Assembly (NCBI GenBank): GCA_029582165.1
Contig: CM055875.1
Span: forward strand, 28,780,644-28,844,643
Source: Portulaca oleracea
Taxonomy: Eukaryota > Streptophyta > Magnoliopsida > Caryophyllales > Portulacaceae
DNA: 64,000 nucleotides
Direction of reading: 5' to 3'
Below the pieces are notes generated by a model. That model was not told the origin of the DNA, did no database searches, and was given only the letters and a program-made list of their open reading frames with translations. Below, one piece after another: positions 12,798-23,898 of this stretch (its first letter is position 1; every line of letters begins with the position of its first letter). The translations under genes and the position numbers were made by a program.

Positions 12798-12936
12798 TCT
12801 CTCTGTAAGAGCTATGGTGGCACCCCCAAAATGATCAATCTTTCTTTTTTCCTGCAATGTGTGTTTTCTGCAGGTTCTTGCAAAAGTAATTAACTTTCAA
12901 CAAAAGACTTATGTACATACTGCTTACTCGGATTTT

Positions 12937-14211
12937 CTAGCTCCGTAATCTTTCACTTATTTCTGTTCTTGTTTGAAGACGTCTAGTGAACTTTATTGAA
13001 TCTCTTTCTATTTGAAGTTTGTGGAAGAGTCTTGAAAAGAAGACAACGTCCTCTTGAGTGATTTGAAGAACACTCTTCCTCTTCAATAAGAGGAAATATG
13101 AACATACACTTTCTACATCTTCATCGTCATGCGCATGCACCACCTGTATAGTCTTGTGCAACATGTAACCTTGTAAAGCAATATTAGTTATACATGCTTC
13201 AACATTCCTCTGCTTTGTAACAATCTTTTCAATTGACATTTCCTTAGAGATGGATGTAGAACCTCTCGAAATGGTTACAAAGCTATGACATGTTGTGCTC
13301 GAAAATCTCACATGCTTTCCTCTCACGATCTTTTGATACACTTCCCTAAAACGTTTAAGACGCCTTGATTTGAGCAAGAAAAATGTGGTGTATCCTTCTA
13401 ATAATCACCCTATCTGCTACCACCATGAGCTTGTATCATTATCAATAGCGGAGCTTGTTTCCACTATTGAATTGGAGTCTTCTTCCGAGTCCCCTTTGGT
13501 GGTATATGCTAGACAACTATCATTATCAATATCCATGTTGTTTGATCCCAAATCACTACCATTACTATTTGTGGCTTCACTACCAGAAGAGTCTTTAGAT
13601 CTACTTTCCTTTAACCATTTATGCCCGGAAGTAATGAAAGTATTGAACTATGGACCTTCAGTGTTAACTTCCAAGCACTCACTCTTAGAACCATCCTTCA
13701 CTTGTACCTGTTTTACAATCGCACTTCTTGCATTATAACATCTTTCAATGGAATTGCCCGGTGTCCTAAACTTGATTGAATGAATTCATATACCATTCAC
13801 ACTAATGCGAAAAATGCATTAGTAGTTTTGTTCACCTTATTCTCCTTAGAGCACCCAATGTCATCATCTTCAATGAACCTAGAATTCTTACACTTTCTAG
13901 AATTAATTCCTTTTTGTCGCTGGTGATTATGAAGCGGGCCAAATACTCTTAAACTATTGGCGACAAGTCGAAACTTTCCTACACCTTCCTTAATTGGAAG
14001 GCTCGTGCTTTTCCTCTAGCTTCTTTAATTCCTTCAATACAAATTTATTTTCATGTTCGAACATGAGAGTTATCTTTAAATCCATCTTAGCATTTTTCGG
14101 CATCCCATTATATAAGAAAGATAGGGCTCTCCCGTGGCATACTTTGATATTGAAAGTATCAAATTTAAAAACAAGATCACAACGATGTTGTGTGAGATCA
14201 TATTGTTCCAA
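12937..14211 (-). pseudogene. Decayed coding-like region, unidentified
   Basis: Three minus-strand pieces have codon-like composition: 14211-13990 (73 residues, ends in a charged KELKKLEEKHE), a broken middle part rich in Ser, Asp and Asn (about 13740-13400, with STOPs), and 13377-12937 (146 residues, basic, starts LKSRRLKRF). Frame changes and stops separate them. The order and strand agree, so they may be the remains of one gene, but I do not recognise the family. A lineage-specific gene with introns is another reading. Confidence 0.3.
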
Positions 14212-14864
14212 CCATAGTCAACATGCTACAAGATTAGTATTAAATATAACAACCAACTCAAACATCAACCGCACATCTTGGTGGCAAAGTGGCATACTAA
14301 CACATAAAAATTGAAGAGACCTTTCATACAAGTGCCACGTCTACTATATCTCCTCGAAATCTTGTTTTCATGAGTAGATTTATTTATAGCCACCCTATTA
14401 TCACTAAGAGTTGTTGGAAATAAGTTGATTTTTAATCGTTTTCGCTACTATATCTACCATTTTTATCACTCAAACTATTTGTACTTTATTATTTGCTGCT
14501 ACTACAAAGAATAATAAAAGCAAATGAGTATATAACTTCTCCAGTATGATACAGTCTGGTGGATGAAAACTATAATTAGGAGTGAACAAGTACACAAATA
14601 AAAACATTTAATAGTAAAATATGATAAATTACAAAAGCATTAGGTTTTGTTAATTTAATGAACGGGTTGGTTTTGCGTTTGGGTCGAATTTGGCCTGCTA
14701 ATTGTGTGATTTTTTAGGTTTTGATAATTTTCGATTTCGGGTCAAAAAATAATGTTCAAAACCATGACATGACACTACACTCCCAAACCCAACTTTGGAT
14801 ACCAAGGATTCAAGAGTGCTTGGATAAAAATGCTCTTAAACTTTCTAATTTAATCAAAAATGCC

Positions 14865-17184
14865 TGTTCGGTCTCGTTTCGAGCCAAATTAATATCTTTT
14901 ATAAGGAGTTTTGCTTGTCTTTAATAATTAATTTAGGAATTTTATTATGTTTTTATGTATTTTACAATATTATTAGATTTTATATAATTTTACTATTTTT
15001 GTTATTATTTTTGTTAATTATAAATCAAATTAATAAAATAAATAAAATTAGAAAATAAATTAAATAAAATAAAAACCCTAAATCCTAACCTAGCCCAAAC
15101 TCTTCCCTTCTTTTCTTTCTTTCTCAGCCCAGCTTCACCAACCCACAGCCCAATACCCTCTTCAGCCCACATCTCCTTCGGCCCAGCTGCCCAAAACCCT
15201 AAAACCCAAAACCCCACCCATTCCCGTCCCTCATTTCTCCCTGATTCTTTCTCTCTCTTCCTCTCCCCTTCTCTTCTAACCTCGGATTCTTTCTCTTTCT
15301 CTTTCTCGTTCTTTTCCCTTTCTTCTTCTTCCCGTCCCTTTCTCCCTTTTCTCCTTCTCCCTTTTTGCTTTCCCTTTCTCTTTCTTTCTTTCTCTTTTCT
15401 TCTTCCCTGTCTCTTCGGTCTCATTCCCCTCTGTTTTCTTTCTCCTTTCGGCCAAGTTGCGCCGATATCAACATTCACCATCATCATTCATTCTTCCCTT
15501 CTTCTTCTTCTTCTCGGATAAACAGTCAAGCAACTTGCGCCGAATTCCTACATCCATTTGCACCATAATCATTAGTCTTCTCTTCTCATCTTAATTTTTC
15601 AATTATTCTTTAAATTTCTCACTAATTTTATCTTCCAATTTGCAGATTCGGTGGGGGAATTCCAAGAAAATGGAGATCGAGTTCAAGTATAAAAGAGGAG
15701 GAAGAAGGCGAAGGCAAGGCATCAAGTTTTTCGATCCAGAACAACTAGGTCTGGGATCGGGAAATTAGGGTTCGTTTTAGGTTAATTTTCGTCTTGCAAT
15801 TATTGTTATAAACACTTGTTCTCAAACGATTTGAATGTTGTGATTTTTAGAGTTGGTTTAGATTTTGGGATTTGGTATAGATTTGACATTCTGTTCAATT
15901 TTTGTTAATCGATTTTGGTATTTAGTTCTTGAATAATTTGTGATTTTGATTCTGGGGTTTGGTTGAGATTTTAATGATTTATTTTGTTGATTCGAAGTAC
16001 TCTTCGAAGTTTCTAGTGTAATATGCTGAGTTTAAATCTCTTGGTTTTGATTATTCCTGATGTTCTGGGTGAATTTGTGTTGTTTTTGGTTCGATTCATA
16101 ACTTGCTCTGTCTCGCCTCTCTGGCTCTGTTTTCATTCGGTCATTTTCTTCTTTGTTTTCTCTTCGTTCTTCAACAATAGGCAGTAGCAAGGGTAGTATA
16201 AGGTTTTGTTTTGGTTTCATAATTTGTTGCTTTAGTCGAACAATAGGTTGGTGTAGTCTTTGAAGGTTTATTAGGGTTTGTCCTTAGTTTCTATGGTTAG
16301 TTGATTAGGGTCATTCTAAACTTAATTTGTAAAAGTTATTGTTCTGTTTAGTTATATTAGGGTTTTGTTGGGGCTTGTTAGAGGTTTCTGACTTTAGGTA
16401 TTATAGTTATTAGAGTTAGATTTATTGGGGTTCTTAATTGTCTTAGGGTTGTTGTTTTAAGTTCTGTTGAGTATTTTATTAAGTTTATTATGTAGTTGTT
16501 TAATTTCTTTTGTTATTTGACATTGTATACTAAGTTAAGTTTTAATACTAGTTAGGTCAGATTAGGATTAAAGCTCATCTTAGTGTTAGTGTTTGGTCTT
16601 AGATAGTTCATATAGTCAGTTTCATAATTAATTTACTAGGTTAAGTTCAAGTTTGTTTAAGTTAAGTTTCACTAAAAGGTCTTCTTGGTGTAAATCACAA
16701 AAATTCCAAACACAATTATCAATTTAGTGAGGAGGAGGATTAAGGGTTCACAAATTCTCCTTTAAGTGAGAATTTGGAAATTCTTAGTAATCCAAGTCAC
16801 AACTTTCTAGTTTGTTCGGTAAAAGCTCAAGTGAAGAGTTAGTACATCAAAGGTATAATTTCTAATTCTCAATTTCAATGTTAGAATTTAGTTTTATTGC
16901 TTTCTTATTTCTTGCTTTTAATTGCTTTCTTAGTTTAGATTTATTTTCTGTCAAAGTTATTTTGGTTCATCTTGTGATTTAATGCTTTATTTTATTGCTT
17001 TAGCTTTTATTGCTTTTCAACTCATATTAGTTTAGTTTATTTAAATTATTTATAGCTTTCCGCATTTGAAAACCTCTTTCACAAACCAATTCCCTAATAA
17101 CCTAAAAACCCATCCCTGCGGATACGACAACCCTTATGAATACTTTATTCCTAAAAAAAACCCCCTAAAAATGCAAATCGAACA
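14865..17184 (+). repeat. 5' LTR of the Athila-like element
   Basis: It starts TGTTCGGTCTCG and ends ATCGAACA, giving a 6-bp inverted terminus (TGTTCG/CGAACA). Length 2320 bp. 15100-15460 is an almost pure CT tract, so the basic lysine/arginine frame on its minus strand is not a gene. TATAAAAG at 15688-15695 is a possible promoter. The part from 16295 on is matched by the 3' copy with only about ten differences by eye. Confidence 0.9.
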
Positions 17185-17187
17185 AAA

Positions 17188-17205
17188 TGGCGCCGTTGCC
17201 GGGGA
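17188..17205 (+). other. Primer-binding site, tRNA-Asp type
   Basis: TGGCGCCGTTGCCGGGGA lies three bases after the LTR and is complementary to the 3' end of plant tRNA-Asp(GTC), as is usual in the Athila lineage. Confidence 0.9.
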
Positions 17206-17278
17206 TGGCGTTATTTGGTTGATTAAGTTATTGGATTTTGTGTAAATAATTTATTGCTTTGTTAGATTAGTCTTAAGT

Positions 17279-17280
<2 letters not shown>

Positions 17281-17311
<31 letters not shown>
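17281..17311. repeat. AAAT microsatellite
   Basis: About eight copies of a 4-bp AAAT unit in the leader between primer site and gag. Confidence 0.9.
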
Positions 17312-17386
17312 AAAATTGAGACTTCTAGGAAGAGACGGAAAATACAACAACCTGAGGTTTGGGCTCGTAATCCTGTTAGTCAAAGA

Positions 17387-17650
17387 TTGGTTAGGAAGGA
17401 GGAACCCTCGGTAAAACCACCAAAGATGTCTGGGGAAGAACCACCTAGGGTAACCCTTTATAATCAGTTGTACCCATCTCATGACCCACCTCCATCATGT
17501 TTTGTACTTCCAACCTTACCTCCAGGAGTAACTTTTGACCCTAGGCAACACTACACCCAGAACCTACCACTTTTCACGGGAATTGGGTTAGCACTTATAT
17601 GGACCGCAGAGTATAAAGAGTACATTAGCATGATAACTCCTCCAGGAGTA
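17387..17650 (+). pseudogene. gag, N-terminal part (interrupted)
   Basis: Start of the Athila-like gag frame; the true start may lie a little upstream, since the frame is open from about 17320. It is proline-rich at first (PRVTLYNQLYPSHDPPP), then runs into the capsid-like region. At 17650 the frame is cut by insertion of the element at 17651-23893. The frame resumes at 23899 after the duplicated GAGTA, where PPGV joins PSDYV as expected for this gag type. Confidence 0.75.
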
Positions 17651-18117
17651 TGTTCGGTTGTAATTTTTGTGGTTTTATAAGTTAAGGTTGTCGGTCCACA
17701 GGGATGGGTGTGAGGCTTGATTAAGGATAATCGGTTTGTGTAAAGGAGTTTTTCTCAATGCGGAAAGCAATAAATTATGTAAATGAAGCAATAAACTAAT
17801 CTAGACAAGATAATAATAAAGAAAGTAATTAAAAGCATGAAATCAAATAAAGCAATTAAAGCAAGGAATGGAAATCTAGAATGAACAATGAAATTAGAGA
17901 CAAGAAATTATACCTTTGATGACTAATCTTCAATAAACCTTCAATCTATACTTGAATTTCCCCCGAACAAACAAGAAATTGTGGTTTGGATTACCAAGAA
18001 TCCTCCAAATTCTCACTAGTAAATAGAATTGGAGTTCCTTGACCCTCCTCCCCACTAAAAATGGAGTTGATTGTGGCTAACACTATAAAGCTTGGAAAAC
18101 AAGTCAACAATGGAGAT

Positions 18118-18150
<33 letters not shown>

Positions 18151-19040
18151 CTTGTAAAACACTTCAATGAAGACAAGAGAAAGCTTGAGAGAGATTGAGA
18201 AAGCTTGAGAAAGTTGAATACAAATGCTAGAAATCAAAGAAAGCTTGAAGAACAATGAAGAACAATTGAAAACTTGAAGAACAATTAAGAGAGATTAAAG
18301 CAAATAAAGGAAAGCAATTAAATCTAATTCTACTCCTAAACTACCTAGGCTAATTGATTATTTAGATTAATACAAGTGGGTATTTATAGAAGAAGGAAAA
18401 ATACAACCCAAAACCCTAGAAATAATTCTAAGCACACGCAGCAATTTCTCTGCAGACAGTGTGGCTCGGGCGAGCCAGCGTTCTGGCTGGTGTTTTTGTT
18501 GCCCCAGAAGCCTGGCTCGGGCGAGCCAGTAGATGGCTCGGGCGAGCAAGCGTTCTGGGCAGTTTTTCCCTGCCGACTTCAAACGCGCATAACTTCTTCA
18601 TCCGAACTTCATTTGAGGCCCGCAAGATATCGATGGAAAGCTCTCGGTGTGTACTTTAAGCTCCCAAAATTTCAGAGCTATCGTAGTTGTAACGAAAGAG
18701 TTATGACCCAAAGGGTGAAGGCACAGTATTTCAAACCTTTAAGTTTGTACCGTTCCCCTGTTTTGCGCCAATCTTGATATGGAATTTCCGACTTCGGTTT
18801 CGCCTTGGCTCTCGGCTCGGGTTGACTTGGTTTGACTCGGATCTCGGCTCGGGTTGACTTGGTTTGACTCGGGAAATAGCTCGGGATTCCCTAAAAACCT
18901 TCAATTAAGCCCAAACTTCTTCTAACTCCTTATTTTCCTACAAAACACCAAATCATTATATCTAATATATAAATAGGGGTTAAAACAAGCAAATATACCC
19001 TATAAAAGAGAAGAAATTCGGCTCGAAATGAGGCCGAACA
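17651..19040 (-). repeat. 3' LTR of the non-autonomous element
   Basis: 1390 bp. On the minus strand it starts TGTTCGGCCTCATTTCGAGC and ends CCGAACA, a perfect 7-bp inverted terminus. A TATAAATA-type box on the minus strand is at 18379-18389. It contains an AG microsatellite (18122-18147), three GGCTCGGGCGAGC hairpins (18462-18547) and an extra 36-bp-scale tandem copy of CTCGGGTTGACTTGGTTTG near 18815-18875 that the other LTR lacks. Confidence 0.88.
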
Positions 19041-19077
19041 CCACTCCAACACAAGGGTTTGCTCGCCCCGAGCAAAC
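19041..19077 (-). promoter_or_regulatory. Polypurine tract with adjacent hairpin
   Basis: On the minus strand CTTGTGTTGGAGTGG abuts the 3' LTR start, as a plus-strand primer should. Just before it is a perfect 9-bp stem, GTTTGCTCG-CCC-CGAGCAAAC (19057-19077, plus-strand reading). Confidence 0.65.
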
Positions 19078-20280
19078 TAAAAACGAAGAAAAGGACTAAA
19101 AAGAAAAACTAAAAACCCTAACTCACTTTCAGGGAATCACGGATGCATTTAGCATATGCATCAAGCCCTTTAAACCCCTGTAGCCTGTGGACGAGGTAGG
19201 TCTCGTGAGGGTTTATAGCAACTATACCCACAAAAGCCACGAGAAAGAAAAAGGAGAAAGAAAAGAAACCGAAAAACGAAACAAAGCAAAAGCAAAGAAG
19301 ATATTCCCGTCCCCAATCATGCACCTAGTTCCCAAACCCGCCTCAACAATCAAATGGAAGAAGCAAGTATAAACAAATTAAGACACGAAGGTTGGAAAAC
19401 TGCCAATCTTTAAGATTTTGAACCCAAACACTTCCTGACGAGCAAAACACCTCGTGCATATGTGCAAGTGGGCTCTAATCGGTCTTTCCTATCCTAAACC
19501 AGACAATCAGAGTTGTTCTCATGCTCAAGCTCGGGATTATCTATCCTACTTCACTCTTGGTTTTTCTTTCAACCTCTCTTTCTTTCTTTTTCTTACACCA
19601 CTCTTTTCTTTCTTTTTCTTCTCTTTTTTTACTTTTCTCTTTTTTACCATTCTTTTGCTCAACTCTTTTTTTCCTTTTTCTTGCTTCGCTCTTATCTTTC
19701 TTTTTCAAAACCTACGCTCTTTTCTTTACACTCAATCAGTTTTGTGTCTTTTAGAGCGTTTGTGTCGGGTTTCATGATTTAAGCACCGGCCTTGCAAAGG
19801 GTTACCCTCCTGCTGGGTTTCTCCATACGTGAGTCATTGCACTTAAGGGCATAGGTGCCGATCTACCCAAACCAACCCATGACGGTAGGCCGATAATTAT
19901 TTAATGCATTAATTAAGAGCTTAAGCAATTGAACAACTAAAACCGTCTAACTTAGGTAAGAATTCACGATCAGCGTGTAAGAATTGAGGATTCCGCTTTC
20001 CCATTCCATGTAAAGGTCTAATAGAGATAATTCATGGCAAAAATCCTTCCTAAGGCCCATCATTATTCATACCGGCCGCTTCCAACTGACTAAATCAGCC
20101 GATTAGACAACTATCTACACAACTGTGAACGGAAACATCCTCAAAAAGAAAAACAACTTTTGGGTTTTTCACAACATTTCTCCCCTTTTTATTTTCTTTT
20201 CACACACAAAATTTTCAATTTTTAGACACAAACTACGAAAAAACAAAAACAAAGACTCAAAAACTAGGTGATCTACCCAT

Positions 20281-20340
20281 GACACATGGAAAATAACACC
20301 CCCCACTCCCACACAAAACTTCACAATGTCCCCATTGTGA
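20281..20340 (-). promoter_or_regulatory. Stem-loop followed by G-rich motif, copy in the non-autonomous element
   Basis: On the minus strand TCACAATG-GGGA-CATTGTGA (20321-20340) is a perfect 8-bp stem with a four-base loop, followed by TTTTGTGTGGGAGTGGGGGG. A second, less paired copy of the same arrangement (AGGACACGACAACC then TTGTGTTGGAGTGGGAGGG) lies at about 20778-20825. The autonomous element has two copies in the same relative place. Confidence 0.7.
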
Positions 20341-20982
20341 GAAGAAGGATGTCACAAATAAGGTAGAAAACCTAAAAACACAAAACAAACACATAACAAA
20401 CAATAATTGGTGGCGACCCGAGCCCACACGGCTCCAACAACAATAATATCCTAACATTCACATTCAAGGGGTTCGCTACCCAAAAAGAAAACCAAGCATG
20501 CAACATGGATCATCGATATATTCACATAAAGAGAGGGTGGAAAGTAATTACCTCAAGATCTTCAATTAAAAGCACTCAATCCACGATCCAAAGAACATCA
20601 CACATAGGTTAGAAATAAACAAGAAAACATACTATGTGTGATGGTTCACATGCAAGATCAAAAAGAAAATCAAACTACACAAGACACTAAGGATTAATGA
20701 ACTAAGAAAACAAACTAAAATATTTACAAAACGACTCTCTTTTTTTTCCTTTTCTTAGACTCGAATACCGGAATACATACTACCCTCCCACTCCAACACA
20801 AAGAGGTTGTCGTGTCCTCAAAATGGAAACAGAAGTAGGTAAGCAAGCACCCCAAAATTAAAGACAAAGACACACACAAAAAGAAAATAAAAGAAGAAAA
20901 GAAAGACCAACTCACTAATTATACAAGAAGGGTGAGGAAGGATATTACCTCAAAGGCATCTTATCAAGAAATTCACTCCTTC

Positions 20983-22370
20983 TCACCTCAAGATATCGGG
21001 CATCATGTCAGAACCATTCAACGCCCGGAGTAACAAATCATGCATCCTCTCATGTATCTCAGAATGGTGGTGGTAAGAGCACACTCGCAATAGCACATAA
21101 ACAAACATTAGTGCCCTTAACAATTTATCAAATGCTTTAGAAAAGTCAGAATGATGAAATTCATGAATATACAAGACTTTTCTAGGCACGGTGAAAGAAG
21201 ACATGACAAATGGATCCTCCCATTGACTCGTAAATGGAGATTGGGTATACAAATCAACGAAAGGAGGCAATACAACACATTTATGGACATGCTCATGGGA
21301 AGACTTGGATGCAAACAACGACTCATAAAGCATATCACCATCAAAAATATCATTGTCACAAACCAAGTACAAACACTTAGGATTAATCCCCATAGACTCA
21401 AGTTCATCATCACAAGATTGTACATCAATGGATTTACAAGAAAGGGTAGCTAATGCCTCGCTAATGCAATAATTCTCAATGAAAGTGAACAAATCGGTGT
21501 CAAGCACACATTCAATCACCAAGGATTCAATTTCACTCTCAACAAGATCATGCTCAATTATATCACAAGCATCATAGCATTCAATAAACTCATTTTTTTC
21601 TTCACACAAAGGCATGGACAAGGGTGTGGACAATGGTTCATCATCTAGCATGTTTTCAACTAATTCTACATCATCACACACATAATCATCATGTTCCTCA
21701 TGCTCACTAAGTGGGGCTAGAGCTAAGGAATTACTAAGTAGTCCAAGGCATGGTCGGTTATAATAATCCTCATCCTCATCATACACAGCAGAATCAACAT
21801 GTATTTCAGGACTCAAAGACGATGAATGACCTATTTCAACATTCGAATCAACCAATTGAGCAAGATAAGTTTCTACCCTAGGTTTAAGCACGTGCTCAAA
21901 TTCATGCATGCATTTATTCACCCTATCTTGTAAACCAACTATTTCAGCACCAATTTTATCTAGTCTACAAGATTCGGAAGCAAGAGACGGAGATTCACAA
22001 TGCACACACAAATGACGAGACTCAACATATCACATGGAGAAAGATCATAACGTTTCTCATAGTGCAATTGAGCATGAAGAGCACACGGATTGCCAAAACA
22101 AGAACCCGATGAATAAAAAGTCTCCCCAAATCGGCGAGTATCCGTGTACAACCAATCAAATAATTCCCAAGCCCGATACTCATTTTCAACATTGAAATCA
22201 AAGTAATTCAGAAGAGAACGGGTCTCGAAATTCAATCCCTCATTAGTAACAACTAACACTTCCGAATTAGAATAAATATAACCATGAGGAGCCCAATAAA
22301 CAAGATAATCATTTAATCTATCACGATAATCACAAAATAATTCTTGCTCATTTTGAGGGAAGCTAAAACA
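20983..22370 (-). CDS. Acidic ORF of the non-autonomous element, one frame change
   Basis: The minus-strand reading starts near 22370 (EIACFSFPQNEQELF), runs as FDFNVENEYRAWELFDWLY, changes frame near 22010, and then continues from MCVHCESPSLASESCRLDK to the stop at 20983 (342 residues in the second frame). It is strongly acidic with Cys-rich patches. Near its two-thirds point it carries MGINPK and DNDIFDGDMLYESLFAS (about 21270-21400), closely matching a stretch between protease and reverse transcriptase of the host element at 26100-26200. It has no enzyme motif. Role unknown; a modified, enzyme-free remnant of an Athila polyprotein is the simplest reading. Confidence 0.6.
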
Positions 22371-22538
22371 TGCGATCTCTTTTTTTTTCTATTTTTTTTC
22401 GATATATTTTTTTTCTCTCTCTTTTTTTTTTTTTGTTTCGGATATTCAATTTTTTTGGCTACATTTTTCTAGCATAATCAAGGTAGCAATTAAACTATTT
22501 ACATACAAACCAATCACCTAATCTACCAAATAACGTCA

Positions 22539-22556
22539 TCCCTGGCAACGGCGCCA
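22539..22556 (-). other. Primer-binding site of the non-autonomous element
   Basis: On the minus strand TGGCGCCGTTGCCAGGGA, directly inside the right-hand LTR; it differs by one base from the tRNA-Asp type site of the autonomous element at 17188. Confidence 0.85.
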
Positions 22557-22557
22557 T

Positions 22558-23893
22558 TGTTCGGTTGTAATTTTTGTGGTTTTATAAGTTAAGGTTGTCG
22601 GTCCACAGGGATGGGTGTGAGGCTTGATTAAGGATAATCGGTTTGTGTAAAAGGGTTTTTCTCAATGCGGAAAGCAATAAATTATGTAAATGAAGCAATA
22701 AACTAATCTAGACAAGATAATAATAAAGAAAGTAATTAAAAGCATGAAATCAAATAAAGCAATTAAAGCAAGGAATGGAAATCTAGAATGAACAATGAAA
22801 TTAGAGACAAGAAATTATACCTTTGATGACTAATCTTCAATAAGCCTTCAATCTATACTTGAATTTCCCCCGAACAAACAAGAAATTGTGGTTTGGATTA
22901 CCAAGAATCCTCTAAATTCTCACTAGTAAGTAGAATTGGAGTTCCTTGACCCTCCTTCCCACTAAAAATGGAGTTGATTGTGGCTAACACTATAAAGCTT
23001 GGAAAACAAGTCAACAATGGAGATTAGAGAGGAGAGAGAGAGAGAGAGAGAGAAAACTTGTAAAACACTTCAATGAAGACAAGAGAGAGCTTGAGAGAGA
23101 TTGAGAAAGCTTGAGAAAGTTGAATACAAATGCTAGAAATCAAAGAAAGCTTGAAGAACAATGAAGAACAATTGAAAACTTGAAGAACAATTAAGAGAGA
23201 TTAAAGCAAATAAAGGAAAGCAATTAAATCTAATTCTACTCCTAAACTACCTAGGCTAATTGATTATTTGGATTAATACAAGTGGGTATTTATAGAAGAA
23301 GGAAAAATACAACCCAAAACCCTAGAAATAATTCTAAGCACACGCAGCAATTTCTCCGCAGACAGTGTGGCTCGGGCGAGCCACCCCCTGGCTCGTGTTT
23401 TTGTTGCCTCAGAAGCCTGGCTCGGGCGAGCAAGCGTTCTGGGCAGTTTTTCTCTGCCGACTTCAAACGCGCATAACTTCTTCATCCGAACTCCGTTTGA
23501 GGCCCGTAAGATATCGATGGAAAGTTCTCGGTGTGTACTTTAAGCTCCCAAAATTTCAGAGCTATCGAAGTTGTAACGAAAGAGTTATGACCCAAAGGGT
23601 GAAGGCACACGTATTTCAAACCTTTAAGTTTGTACCGTTCCCCTGTTTTGCGCCAATCTTGATATGGAATTTCCGACTTCGGTTTTGCCTCGGCTCTCGG
23701 CTCGGGTTGACTTGGTTTGACTCGGGAAATAGCTCGGGATTCCCTAAAAACCTTCAATTAAGCCCAAACTTCTTCTAACTCCTTATTTTCCTACAAAACA
23801 CCAAATCATTATATCTAATATATAAATAGGGGTTAAAACAAGCAAATATACCCTATAAAAGAGAAGAAATTCGGCTCGTAATGAGGCCGATCA
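22558..23893 (-). repeat. 5' LTR of the non-autonomous element
   Basis: 1336 bp, about 54 bp shorter than the other LTR because it lacks part of the GGCTCGGGCGAGCC repeat block and one CTCGGGTTGACTTGG copy. The minus-strand TATA-type box is at 23285-23295. It starts (minus strand) TGATCGGCCTCATTACGAGC, three changes from its partner. It contains a perfect GTGGCTCG-GG-CGAGCCAC hairpin at 23367-23384. Confidence 0.88.
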
Positions 23894-23898
23894 GAGTA

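Larger units (their letters stand above)
17651..23893 (-). mobile_element. Non-autonomous Athila-related LTR retrotransposon, inserted in gag
   Basis: Two LTRs (17651-19040 and 22558-23893) flank 3.5 kb; the target duplication is GAGTA (17646-17650 and 23894-23898). The primer site next to the right-hand LTR shows that the element runs on the minus strand, opposite to its host. It has no protease, reverse transcriptase, RNase H or integrase, only one acidic frame. Its LTR tip (TGTTCGGCCTCATTTCGAGCC-like on the minus strand) matches that of the host element, which suggests that the same enzymes moved both. Confidence 0.88.

Noticed and set aside
12130..12857. Frames with long Tyr-Ile repeats
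   Set aside because: They are translated TA microsatellites.
14769..14782. CACTACA word as a possible left end of the CACTA element
   Set aside because: The following bases (CTCCCAAACC) do not match the right terminus, and TCA plus arm pairing place the left end at 31870.
15014..15487. 157-residue minus-strand frame very rich in Lys, Arg and Glu
   Set aside because: It is the complement of the CT tract in the Athila-like 5' LTR; low-complexity translation, not a gene.
17188..17205. tRNA gene fragment
   Set aside because: Only the 18-base complement of a tRNA 3' end is present, at the place of a retrotransposon primer site.
19454..19782. Three overlapping Phe/Leu/Ser-rich frames
   Set aside because: They are the CT-rich tract in the non-autonomous element read in three frames.
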